Shown one piece after another: positions 1 to 12,600 of a DNA stretch of 64,000 nucleotides (position 1 is the first letter of the stretch; every line of letters starts with the position of its first letter). The notes under the pieces were generated by a model. That model was not told where the DNA came from. It did no database searches and saw only the letters and a program-made list of their open reading frames with translations. The position numbers were made by a program, and so were the translations under genes. Where the stretch lies: positions 16,162,501 to 16,226,500 of the forward strand of contig NC_058196.1 of assembly GCF_907165205.1 (NCBI RefSeq). Direction: 5' to 3'. The stretch comes from Coccinella septempunctata (lineage: Eukaryota; Arthropoda; Insecta; Coleoptera; Coccinellidae).

Positions 1-518
1 AGGGCCATAAAAAACGCGCTTTTACTCTCCTGAATTCGTTAATTTTTCCTGTCAATTCAAACGCTCTGGTCACGGCAAACTCAACAGGAATTGAGTACTG
101 GGTTTATATTTTTATGCAAAAATATAAAATATGTTCACGTGAACATTTCTTTAATACATTAGCTAGTAACGTCTTGTCGTTATACAGGATGAGTCCTTGA
201 CTCGTACATATATTTTAACAGTAAATTTTTGAGGTCAAAAGAAACAGTTTTCTTCCATCATTTTTTTCCGATTCAGCCCTGACAAAAAGATATAGCCTTT
301 TCAAGTTTTCATAATGAGCTGTGCCACCACTGGAAAAACAAAATTACCAGAATAACAAGCTAAATCTGTGACACTACACATCTGTGGATCGTTTAAACAG
401 AGTTGTATTCAGCCAAGTAAGTACCCAATTTTTCGAATCTCACATACATTTTTCACCTTCGAACATCAAATTACTCGGAAATTGCGCATTATACGAGAAA
501 TTACGTATTTATAAGATA
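1..518. other. No gene recognised
   Basis: AT-rich sequence with only short chance reading frames. I see no conserved motif or splice pattern. It ends at the TA dinucleotide that flanks the MITE starting at 521. Confidence 0.5.
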
Positions 519-520
519 TA

Positions 521-1015
521 CAGGGTCTTTCACGAGGAACCTCACCCATATTTATACGGGAAACTACTGAACGTATTTTCATGAAATTCAGCACTTATAA
601 GTATTTCACGATGCTGATGAAATCTAAAATATTTTCAAGGCATGAGCACCTCCGGTTTTTCCGGAAATGACGTCAACTTCCGTTTTTCAAATTAGAACAC
701 CATTTTTTTATTGCAGAAATAGATTCCTTAGAAAATTTCAAGTTTCAAGAGAGAATTTTCCAACCAAAACTGAAAAATGTTACATCAAAATAACTTGAAA
801 TTTTCTAAGGAATCTATTTCTGCAATAAAAAAATGGTGTTCTAATTTGAAAAACGGAAGTTGACGTCATTTCCGGAAAAACCGGAGGTGCTCATGCCTTG
901 AAAATATTTTAGATTTCATCAGCATCGTGAAATACTTATAAGTGCTGAATTTCATGAAAATACGTTCAGTAGTTTCCCGTATAAATATGGGTGAGGTTCC
1001 TCGTGAAAGACCCTG
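521..1015. mobile_element. MITE derived from the long-TIR mariner at 39.6 kb
   Basis: The first about 230 bases (CAGGGTCTTTCACGAGG...) are repeated as a near-perfect inverted copy ending ...GAAAGACCCTG at 1015. The element is flanked by TA on both sides, the usual Tc1/mariner target duplication. Both arms and the central spacer match the ends of the larger element at 39636-42160, so this is an internally deleted, snap-back derivative: left end joined to right end with the transposase removed. Short ORFs here are TIR shadows. Confidence 0.85.
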
Positions 1016-1017
1016 TA

Positions 1018-2265
1018 TAGCCTCCAACTCAGTTTCAAGAGTTGGGTTCTTTGAATTTTTGGTATTTTTATTGTACGTAATGGTCATAATAAGAAAACCG
1101 GAAGACATGGATGATATCTTGTGTTCGGCATAGATTTATCAAATGAATTCCATTCGATAAAACAGTTTGTGAGAACTAAAAATAACATTTTTCAAAGGTT
1201 TCTCAACAACCTGTATATTTTAAACCGGGGCGATTCAGAAAAAATAGTAAATGAAAAAAGTGTTTATTTTGGCCTAAAAAATCTGCTGTTAAGATATTTG
1301 TACGTATCAAAGACTCACCCTGTATAAGTCTAATTTCGTAAGCACCGTGTATGGGATAGGAGAGAGGGGAAAATTCGCTAATTTAGAGGGAAATCCCTAT
1401 ACGTGAGTCAACCGCTTCATATTAAGGGTTGTTAAAATGCCTGAAAAAAAAAACCGTAGCCTACCCAGCAAATACTCTGGATTCAGGAGCCAGATCGGCA
1501 ATAAGAAAAAAAAATAGATAAGCAGAAATTCAAGACTTTTCACCTTTACTGCAGGCAAATGTAAACAAATCTACGTTAGTCGTCAGTAGAGTGAGGTTCG
1601 TACCGATCACAGACAGGGGTGGGTATAGTACGTATACAAATGGTAGATAGCGAAGATTAGTGTTGTTGGCCTCGATATTTATCAAATTTATTTGATTATG
1701 ATTTTTCAAGGTGATCGACCTGAAAGGAGGATCGCCTGGCCTGCTAGAAGTAGTAGTACGCCAGTGTCGCCAGTACTTCAGTAAGGAAGCGAGTAATTTA
1801 GTTATGTAAACACCAAAATTTTTTGTTTGAATTAGAATAACTAGAAATATATTCTGGGATATCTTTGAATAATTTTAACGAAGAAATAGAAAATTTCGCC
1901 ATGTTTGTAAATTGAGATATGTTTCAAATTATGAGCTACTTCTTCTCTCGTACCTAGATTCTTGAGACGGTGACCACCCCGTAAAGCAGAATGACCCTTT
2001 TTCTACGAAATTGCGATCAATAGCAGACCCCCTGGAAGTCTTACATCAAGTAGTTAGTCCCTTACTTTGAGGTAGTTCGTTATTGTATGAAGATACAATT
2101 TTTCCACATCTTCGTACAACAATGAAAAAAAAAGTGAAAAATGAAAAAAAAAATTCAGCTCGAAAATGCAGTACCTCAGTAGATAATGGATATGGAAGAA
2201 AAAGCGACACATGTTGTTCTCTAAAAGCTAACTTTGTATCCCTTCCACTATGAAATATACAGCGT
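1018..2265. other. Unassigned intergenic DNA
   Basis: No ORF with recognisable similarity. There is homopolymer-rich sequence around 2100-2160 and a GC-richer patch at 1700-1790. Nothing conserved was identified. Confidence 0.4.
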
Positions 2266-2269
2266 TGTG

Positions 2270-2930
2270 CTTAGGTTTTGAATGAAATTAATATTTATTC
2301 AACCAATGAAAAAACTGAAACCTATAAATTTATTTTTGATTAGCCTCATTTTTTGGCAATAAAATTGAGTGTTTTTTCAACCCATCCAACTTCCATTTTT
2401 CAAATGGAAAGCTCAAGGAAAATGGGATCTTACCATAATCTTTGTTTTTTTTAATTTTGTGGTTTGTTGTTTTCAAAGGCTTTAAGACTATGGTGGAATT
2501 CGTTTTTATGTGGAGTATTGGGTAGAAGTGCGGCTAAGATTTTGGAGAAAAATATTCAATTCAATTCAATTGTCAAAAAATGAGTTAAATCGGAACTCAA
2601 TGAACGTGTTTCAGTTGGAATAATCAATAAACCTGTCTTAATTTTGAGTCACTTATTGGTTTAGAAACTATTAATTTTTTTTTGTTTCTTCTGATAACCA
2701 CAAAATTAAAAGAAAACAAAGATTCTGGTGTGATTAAATTTTTCGTGAGCTTTCCAACTAGCCAAATGGTAGGATATGTTTCAATTTGAAAAATGAAAGT
2801 GGGATCGGATTGCCGCTAAGGGATTGAAAAAAACCTCAATTTTATTGCCAGAAGATGAGCCTAATTAAAAATCAATTGCCGGGTTGCAGCGTTTTCACTT
2901 CAAGTTATTGATTGAAAAAATATTGATTCT
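2270..2930. repeat. Foldback/inverted-repeat element
   Basis: Sequence at about 2296-2461 (with TTTTTGGCAATAAAATTGAG and ATAATCTTTG...AATTTTGTGG) reappears as a diverged reverse complement at about 2694-2880, around a 230-bp spacer. This is a stem-loop MITE-like structure. Its ends and target duplication could not be fixed. Confidence 0.6.
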
Positions 2931-3564
2931 ATGCCAGACTTATGCCCAAGCCTTTATAATATAGCTTAACTCCTTTAATTCACAACTTTCCAATAAACCC
3001 TTATCGTTCATGGTTACGGATATGGTTTCGATATATTGTGCATGTGCCCCTCGAATTTATGCATCACACCGATTTGAGTGCATCTTTATAAGAGAATGAG
3101 CCAGTTTCCGGAATTCCTGCTGAATTCTTTTACTGGTATTGTTTGTTCACTTCAGGAAGCTATTAAATGTAGGTATAAACTTATAAGTGCAAAAAGTGTA
3201 AATACACAAATAGTTATCTAATCTTCGGATAAATTTTCAAAATATGCATATTATTTGACTCATATTACATTTCGGAATTCCAACCGATTTATGGATTTAT
3301 TTAAATTACCCCTCCTCTCTCGCCCCCATTGTCAGACAAATTCTTGAGCAGGGCGTTCGTTTATACTTTGGGCACTTACCCACCCATTCACAAAATATGG
3401 ATTTTGCTTTATTGCCCCTTGTAATAAACTAGATATTGCAAAGCCTAGGTAAAGGTGAGCCCATGGTTTGTGTAGTGTCATTTTGACCGTTGGAGGGAAG
3501 TGATTCTGTTCCGCAAAAATATTTCAAGCTTGAGCAGCCCTAGTTAGTAGTACACATTTTCAAG

Positions 3565-3675
3565 ATGAAGTTCAGTGTGGTGTTTGCGGTAGTTTTTGGT
3601 GGTTTTGTGTTTTTTGAAGTTTGTTCGTCTAGTTCAACTTTCGTCAGTTATGTATTTCCCACTAGGATGGTTTCG
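3565..3675 (+). CDS. Wnt8-like exon 1 (signal peptide)
   Basis: ATG at 3565 opens 37 codons: a lysine at position 2, a strongly hydrophobic stretch (residues 4-17), then VCSSSS, consistent with a signal peptide and cleavage near residue 20-24. It ends TCG|GTAAG in phase 0. No other in-frame ATG lies close upstream. The link to exon 2, 14.5 kb away, is inferred from phase and from the fit to the Wnt N-terminus; a missed small exon cannot be excluded. Confidence 0.72.
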
Positions 3676-6600
3676 GTAAGAAAAAAAATTTATATCATGA
3701 ATTTTTATCCTAAATGTGTTCTCAGTATTTAAGGATTTGCTTATTAGTTGCATCTAAAAAAAGATTTTATTGTTTGAAGCAATGATTAATTACACAAAAC
3801 TCGAACAACAGACAACACAGTGTCTCAATTTCTGTGCATGTATAGAACGTTTCTGCAGGCTATTTGAGATCTAAAATACTTTAGTGCTAATGGGTATACA
3901 GGAAAACAAAATGAATTTTCTCAATAATAATTTTTTTCAATTCTAAATATCAAGAATTCAAATCAAAATAAAAAAAAATGAATACTTTGCTTAGTTATTT
4001 TTTTGGAGTATAAGGCATCGCGAATATATACAATATGAAGGAAAACAGATTTTTCCATGGACAAAAAGAAGAATGAGAAACACAGATATAGGTACCACTA
4101 AATAAATCAAATACTGAACATATAAAAGTTGAATAAATAGAACTAAATGACGAAATAAATAATCGGTATTAAAATGAAACACTTTTACTACGCATGAAAT
4201 CTGGAAATATGTGAAAACATCGTTGATATTAAACCAATAATATAAATTACCGCTATTGATATAATCAATATCAAATCAATTGAGTTTCTTCACTATAGAT
4301 AGGAAACGCAATGCAGATAAGCACCTATTACAAGGGAAATGGGTGATGCTTATTCAAGATATTCAACAAAATGTTTGAAAAATGGGCTCCAGCACGAAAA
4401 AATTTTTCCAGCAGTTTCCGGTTATATCGGAAATGTCTTTTCATCGTTAGATGAAGTCAGCGATTCATGAGTTATTGGGATTTTTATGAAAAAAATAAAT
4501 GGTGAAAACAGGTCACACTTCTTTGGATATTCCAATTTTCTTATTTTGTAGCTTTACTGCATTGTTTGCCGTTTGGACCAAAAATGTATAGGGTGTTTAT
4601 GAGAAGTTCATCAAATTGAACAAATCGAATTAATCAATACTCAAGATTTTTATATTTGTAAACTGCATCTTTTATCCGTTGACTAAATAGCTAGTACTTG
4701 GTACTTCTAATAGGTATTGAACAAAAACGTACTCGAAGTATTTTATCAATCGTATTTTGTATCAGCGCTTTCGACTGATCGCCATCCTCAGTACCTTTAT
4801 CAAATTAAATACGAAAAAACACAAATATTCAATCTCCACAACGACAATACATAAACTAAATGCATTAAATATTTTTACAAATTTCTTGTTCACAATTTCA
4901 AGTGGAAAATATGGAAAGTGTGGAAACTGCGTAATTAAACAATCTTTGACTTAACCCAAGACTATTTAATTACGCAGTTTCCGCTATTTCCACATGTTCC
5001 ACTTGAAATTGAGAACAAGAAATTTGTAAAAATATTTAATAACCCGCTGAGTCGATTTTGTAGCATTTGAAAAAAACGTGCACAAAATTTTGTACCTGTA
5101 CGAAAGGCGAATAATCTTTTGATACCTAATTCGGCTTCTGCGATTTTTTCTGTACCTATAAATTTTGGAACGTGCCAGCCAAAGTTTTTGAAACTTATTT
5201 CAATCACAGATTGAAAACCTTACACACATGAAAGAACTGTTTCTGTTTAGTGGTATCAAATTTCTTTAAACAATAAATATTTCAGTAATTAACTATATTA
5301 AACTAAGCAGCAAATGAAGTGGGACAGCTGGAAAATTGTCTAAGTTTGACTAGGTATATCTTCGACAACACTTTAATGATGTTTGATTTCGACCCTGAGA
5401 TGCAAAGCCTTGTCCTTCGCCTGTATACCCCACTGCCACAAGGAAATTTTTTTCGATTTCTTCTTATTGTATAAGGTGTGAATGTAAGGCGGCTAAAAAT
5501 ATGACGAAGAATTTGGGAATAGTAGAGGTTTTAAGACTACACCGTTTTAGTGTTCAGTTCAAAAAGACTGATGACTAAATGAATATCGTACGTCAGAAGC
5601 CACTAATTTATATAGGGTTTTCATTACAATTCAATTCAATGAGTTGGTTGCCTCAGAAAGTTAAAAAAATTTTTATTCGTCGAACGAAAAAAAAATATAA
5701 AAATTTTCATTGAAGAACGAATATTCATTCATGTTATTAACTTTCCGAGTTGCAATTATTTCTTCTATGATATTCCACATGAAAAAATATCTCAAAAAGT
5801 CTCGTCATTGGCTACAATTCGTTTCCTGGTGAAATTGAATAAAGACGTCCGTTAAGTGCTGCCATCTATCGACGAAAGTGGAAACTATTGTAATTTTAGT
5901 GACTTTTACTTAGCGTTCAAGTATTCCGGCAACACCCCAATATCTGGTAGTCTTTTCCCCTTTACTCCTTATACGGATGGCGAGAAAGTTCCGTGGTATA
6001 AATAAACTCATCTTAACTAAGTTCTTTTTGATGCTGGGTGGATGGTGGATGTTCGGATACAATGCGTTGCTATGGAAATATCGCCATTTCATGAAATCAC
6101 CTCTTTTTCTTGAAATTTTAGCTATAAGTTCGCCATTTCTTCGCCAATGTTAGATTTTTTACCACTGATGCAAAGCACCATTCTTAGTCTTTACGCAACT
6201 GGCCACGGTTTTGTATTCAAGCTCTTCTTGTTGTACAGGGTTAGAATACAAGGAGCCGAAAAATTTACATCTTTTTGGATGAGAATACAAAAACAGTGGT
6301 GGCTTTACAAAGTTTTTCATTATGTTGGGTGGATTGTTTGGAAATCCATTTCCTTCGATTAGTTTCAATTTACATTCCACTCCTCCTCAGTCCTTTCTCC
6401 TACGCAAGGAGATGGTGACGTTTGTTCGACTGTGATCGACCACTCGTCTATTCTGAGCCCTGTGAGAAGCCTCCGAAAGGGAAAGTCCTCTGAAAGTTTT
6501 TATTTGATCAGACCCCCCGTGAAGGAGATCTGCCCCTTGATCGTCGACCCTCGACTTTTCCTTCAATAATCAGTCTCTCCATTCCTTCTTTCCTCCCAGT

Positions 6601-9600
6601 GATGTGACCAAAGTACCTCAGAATATTTCTGTTAATTTTCGTGACGAGTCATGAATTAATCTTTAGTTCTTGAAGAACAGACTCATTTGTGCGTCGTGCT
6701 GTCCACGGAATTCGCAATATCCTACTGTAGACCCACATTTCGAAGGCGTTAATCCTCCTTGCATCCGCTTTCTTGATGGTCCATGTTTCACAGGCGTATG
6801 TTGCAACGGGAAAGATTTTTTATTTGTTTATTCAACTCTGCAATTCGTTGGTTTTTCTCTGCGGCGTTCATTACGCATTTTTTTAGGGCTCTCCGCTTTT
6901 TCACAATTTCCATTGTTTCATCTGACATCCAGTGTTTCCGCCTCTGCAATTTTTCTTTGGAATTTGTTGAGTCGATAGCCTTGAGAATCCACTGTTTTGC
7001 GTCAATACAAGTTTTTTCGGGGTTTTCCGTAGCTTTCGGTTTTATGCTATTCTTCAAGGCCGATTGGAACTTGGCTAGGTCTTCTGGTACAGCTCTGGTT
7101 GTGCTCATTGGTTTCGTTATTCCGTGGAAGACATATGTCTTCATTGTCTATATGTGATAACAGCTGCTCTCGATTAATAAATCAAGTTTCAATGGTGTTT
7201 ACGTTTTTAAAGTTTGAATTGAAAATTGACCAAAGTCTTGGCTTGATCGCAATCTTTCCGACTATCAGTAGAAATAACAGCTTTTAGGTCAGACTGAATG
7301 AACTTGCCTTGAAAAAGTTCAACTTAGTCTTGTTCTTCTTCATCACCTGTCCTAGCTCCTGTAAATGTACTCAGCATTCCGTGGAACTTTATTTTGAATT
7401 CAGCTCTCAGTAGTTTGTGGTCAGAACCACCTTCAGCACCCGGTCTCATTCCATAGGTGAGGGTAATATCACAAAGTCACGAGTTCGACTCCCAACAAAG
7501 TTTCATCGAAAAATTTTTTTTTGCTGATAAAATCATATTACCATCTGGAATGTTTCGACAGCTCAATTTAAAAATGTTGGGCCTTAAAGCCCAATCAGTT
7601 TTATTTTTTTGATTATGTTAAAGGTTCCTGTGAGATATTTGGACGGCTGCAGTAAAGAAATGGTTTGATATTTTTCGATTATGTTTCCATATTCGTGTTA
7701 GGTATAAAAGGAACTACAATCAGGAAACATTTCAAAAATTTCGGGTGTATTTATTTTTCGCTGTAGACACGTAAAAAAAAAGTTGTGTTCGATTTATGAA
7801 AAAAAAAATTCTTCACAGAAATTGCTCGAAAATTGTGTTTATTCACAAAATGAAATTTAATTTGGAAACCAAAAACAGAAATCACGAACATTGAAGGTTT
7901 TCCGCCATTTTGAAAATTTTTTCGGAGTTCTTCATCTTTTCTGAATTGAGCACTCAAAAATACTCCGATGTGACCAGAAATCGTTACTTTGAGGTTTATA
8001 CATAACTTAGCTCACTCATTAGAATATTGCTCAAATACGACGTTGAACGCCCTATATCTCTCTTATGCGTCGAAAACGGGGTATATGTTATAAGGCAAAA
8101 GTGATTCTTCCGGTGTCATTTACCCACTATATATGTTTGTCCAGTTCACGGGCGTAGCCAGGGGGGGGGTTTTGGGGGTTCAAACCCCCCCCGAAATAAT
8201 AAAGTTACATAATATTAGTTTCAAAAAGTCTCAATTTATATGTCAAAATCAGAAAAATTTCATTTCAAAACCCCCCCCGAAACTCAACCCTGGCTACGCC
8301 TATGGTCCAGTTTATGATGAAACACCCTGTATAAACAAGTAATTGTTATGTACACTCAATAAATAATCATCAGCCGGCACGATGCCGGTGGAATATGCGT
8401 CAGTCGAACTGCATAATGGTAAGTGTCCACCTGTCCTAAAATCTCGAGAGAAAGTTTCGAGATCAATCTCAGGGCGTTGTTCATCTGAGCCCTTGAGACA
8501 CGTTTAGTCGCGGAGACTAGTATTGACTTGTGTCGGAGAGTGCGTGAGACTGCTCTCGAGACTATTTTGTCGCAGGTGGACAGGTACCATAAGATTCAGT
8601 ACGCCAAAGGAAGCTGGTCACTGCCCTTGACTTTGGAAGCCTGACTGACGCAGAATCCACCACTTCAAACGTGACTGGCGTACATTTTTAAGTTCAATTT
8701 GATTAAAATAATCATTTTTCAAAATTTCAAGTGAAGATCGGTCACTATAATTTTCAGATTTTTCCGACCACAGGCAACCGCCTGACTGACAATGTTTCCC
8801 CCATCGGGAACGTGACTGACACTCATTTTCACTCATAATCATGAATAATATACATTATTACAAAGTTGCAAAGTAGAGATCAATCACTTTCTTTTGAGAT
8901 TTTTCCGGCGGGTTTCACCGCCTCCCACGCCCACGCCCACCACGGTCGCGCTGACTGACTTTCGATTTCGAGTACAGTAATAGTATAACTCTCTTTTAAT
9001 CACATTGAGTTGGAGATAAATCACTGATAAAAAAGTGACATCACTATTAGAACCGTGCGATCCCAGTAGAGCTTGTGATGATCATTTTCCAATACAGAAT
9101 CTGGATGGTAATTGTAGTCTTCTTCTTAGTGTGCCTTATCCGTCCTTGGAGGTTGGTTATCACCATGGCATATTCCTCTCTGGTTTCGGCAGTTCTTGTG
9201 ACTTGTTAACAATTTAAACCAGTCCACTGGCGTATACAGGGTGTCCGGGGAATAACTGTACATACTCATACCAGAGATAGAGTTGGACTAGCTGATTACG
9301 GATTGACTATAAAAAATTAATTTTTGGATTTCCCTAGAAAGCTACAGGGTGATTTTCCAACTTCATGGAAATACTTAGACCATCATAAAATCTAAACTTA
9401 TTGACGGATATAATTGAAACTTGGGTGGTTATTGGCACATGCTAAGGTCAAGTCAGAAAGATATCAATTATTTCATTATTCCAGGGCCGGACTCATTAAT
9501 CTTCATTTGAAGTGTTCAGGGTAAAAAAAAACACTTTGTATTTCGAATTACGAATAATTGATTCGCTTCTTAGAAAGAAGCTAAATTATGCTTCAATTTT

Positions 9601-12600
9601 TGGTATCGCTCAAAGTTGTCACATCAACAATTATTTTTTATGAATTTCTTAATTTGGATAAAGTTCGAAAATTGCAATTTATTAACCTGAACAGGACTTA
9701 GTCATCTTGTGCAGGTCGAAAATAAATAATAAATTTTCTTTGAAAAGTCACTGAAGGTGAAGAAGACTATAATAATTTGTTGATATACCAGACAAGGATT
9801 TTACTTTGAGGGAGTAAATGAAGGTATTTTGAAAAAAAAATTGGTGATGTGTATTGGGTATACAGAAGCATATTTCAAAATTATTCTTATGTATACCGGG
9901 TGTTCGACAACAATGATATAGACCAAAGTTACACTTCTTTCAATGTAAAAACCTCTATATGAATTCAAAATTGGTATGGCAAGTTCAAATAATCACGAGT
10001 TTTATGATTTTCAGTTTGGGAGAATGTTACAAAATATCTAACTAGATTCAAAGATCAAGCTCAAAAATGCACAAAAATGAAATTTCCTTCAAGATAAAAT
10101 ATGAATTCCTATAACATATTCTGTGATAAAGTTCAAACATTTTGACAACTGAAATTTGAGATTGTTGTTTGTTGCTTGTGTTTTGATTATTATAAAATAG
10201 TGAAATTATCAAAATGGCCAATTTCACTAATAGAGAATATGCTGATATGATGTTCGTGTATGGTAAATGTGAGGGAAATAGTCGAGCTGCTGTGAGAGAG
10301 TATCGTCTGAGATTTCCGACGCGCAGAACTCCCAATCACCAAACATTTTCTGCAGTATTTAGTTCTATAGCGCAATATGGTAGAGTGCCAGATAGAAAGA
10401 AGGATCGCCAAAGAAATCTAGAGAGAGATGATGAAGTACTCCAATTAATTCAAGCACAACCTTCAACTAGTATAAGGAGAGTAAGTGCACAAGTACATTT
10501 GCCGAAGCATAAGGTGCATAGAATAATCAAAGAGGAAAATATGTACCCGTACCACATACAACAGGTACAACGATTGGAGCCTAGCGATAATGTCTTAAGA
10601 CTGAATTTTGCACATTGGATAGCAAATCACAGAGTCACTTTGTACAGAACAATATTCAGTGATGATGCTCAATTCACCAGAGATGGTGTGTTCAATATTT
10701 AAACTCGCACATGTCGGCCGAAACTAATCCACACAGTATAAGACTGAAAAATTCACAACAAAAATTTTCAGTAAATGTTTGGTGTGCTGTGATGAACAAA
10801 CATTTGATAGGGCCTCATTTTCTTGACGGTCGCCTTACAAGTGCGACATATCTAGATTTCCTACAAAATATTTTACCCGGCATGCTACAAGGAATAAATA
10901 TTAGAGGAATTTATTTCCAGCATGATGGAGCTGGACCTCATTTTGGTTTGGAAGTGAGAAGGTACCTCGACAGTACCTATCCAAATAGGTGGATAGGTCG
11001 AGGAGGACCTATTCCATGGCCTCCTCGATCTCCAGATTTCAACCCGCTAGATTATTTCTTATGGGGAAAATTGAAGGATATGGTATATTCTGAAGAAATA
11101 CAGTCAAGAGAACAGCTGATGAACAGAATAATCAACTGTTGCGATATTTTAGAAATAATGGCGACATGATTCGGAAGGCTGTATCCAATTTGAAAATTCG
11201 GCAAGAGAAATGTATCTATACAAGCTTATGGTTTTCATTTCGAACCACTTTTGAAATAACGTTGACTCAGCAATTCATTCGTTCCTATTTTTATTTTTAT
11301 TAGGTACTCTTTACTGTATTTTAGTTTTTTTCATTTGTCATTGTTTCGTTATTGAAGTGCTCATTAAAGGTCTGAACTTTTTTGTAAATTTTCTGCTAAT
11401 ACTTTCGCATTTTATATTCAAACTTGGGATTTTCAGTTCTCTTCATGATGAAAATAGTTATTTTCCTATCAAGTGCGGAAAGTGATACTTGCCCGCACGA
11501 AACTGCCGTTGCCCGAACGATGCGAAGCAGAGTTCGGGTAAGCAGTTGAGTGCGGGCAAGACACTTTCCGCAAGAGTTAGGAACAATATTTTTTCTACAA
11601 GCGCTTGAAATATATAAATATATCAATTGCACGATACAGATCATATCTCATTTGAATAATTCATATAAAATGACAGACGTAATTCTGCATGTCGTTACCA
11701 TGGGTTACTCATCGTTGACGTTCGGTGCATAGAGACATGATAGAATTTAATTTATTCTATAAGATTTGCGTGCGGGAAAAACCCCTGCTAATCCATTCCC
11801 GCACGCAAATGCGTGCGGGAAAGAAATAGCAGGCGTTTTTCCCGCACTTTTTGGAAAAGTGACTCTTTGCAACTTGAAATGCGTGTGGGAAAAAGGTTGA
11901 ACGCGCACGCTTGTAGAAAAATTCAATTTTTCGAAATTTATCCAAATTCAAAACTTCATAAAAAAATAATTGTTGATGTGACAACTTTGAGTGATACCAA
12001 AAATTGAATCATAATTTAGCTTCTTCCTAAAAAGCGAATCAATTATTCGTAATTCGAAATACTAAGTGTTTTTTTACCCTGAACACTTCAAATGAAGATT
12101 AATGAGTCCGGCCCTGGAATAATGAAATAATTGATATCTTTCTGACTTGACCTCAGCATGTGTCAATAACCACCCAAGTTTCAATTATATTCGTCAATAA
12201 GTTTGGATTTTATGATGGTCTAAGTATTTCCATGAAGTTGGAAAATCACCTTGTAGCTTTCTAGGGAAATCCAGAAATTAATTTTTCAGAGTCAATCCGT
12301 AATTAGCTAGTCCAACTCTATCTCTGGTAAGAGTATGTACAGTTATTCCCCGGACACCCTGTATTTCTCAACTATGACAGTTTCTTTCTTCCCGGTCTGC
12401 GCCTGTCCTCGATTTTTCCCTTCATGATGTTTTACGGAAGTTTGAATAGCTCTTGTCAGGTCCTCAACCTGTGTGATACTTTTTTATGTGGGACGTTCAT
12501 GATAGGTATCTTTAGGATTCTACGATAGGTCCACATCTTTCTCTTTGAACGTCCATGTTTCGGCTTCATACAAGAGTGTTGACCAAACGTAGCATTTCGA

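Larger units (their letters stand above)
9237..12361 (+). mobile_element. DD41D mariner-like transposon with about 440-bp TIRs
   Basis: Begins CAGGGTGTCCGGGGAATAAC and ends with the reverse complement ...TTCCCCGGACACCCTG, with TA on both sides. The inverted ends run about 440 bp (9237-9678 and 11918-12361) with few differences, so the insertion is fairly young. It carries one broken transposase gene (10214-11259). The 3' half has unusual GC-rich hairpins. The internal ACAGGGTGATTTTCC string at about 9344 is part of the TIR. Confidence 0.92.

Noticed and set aside
6788..7157. Plus-strand ORFs over the RTE relic
   Set aside because: They mirror the recognisable minus-strand LINE linker and have no family signature of their own.
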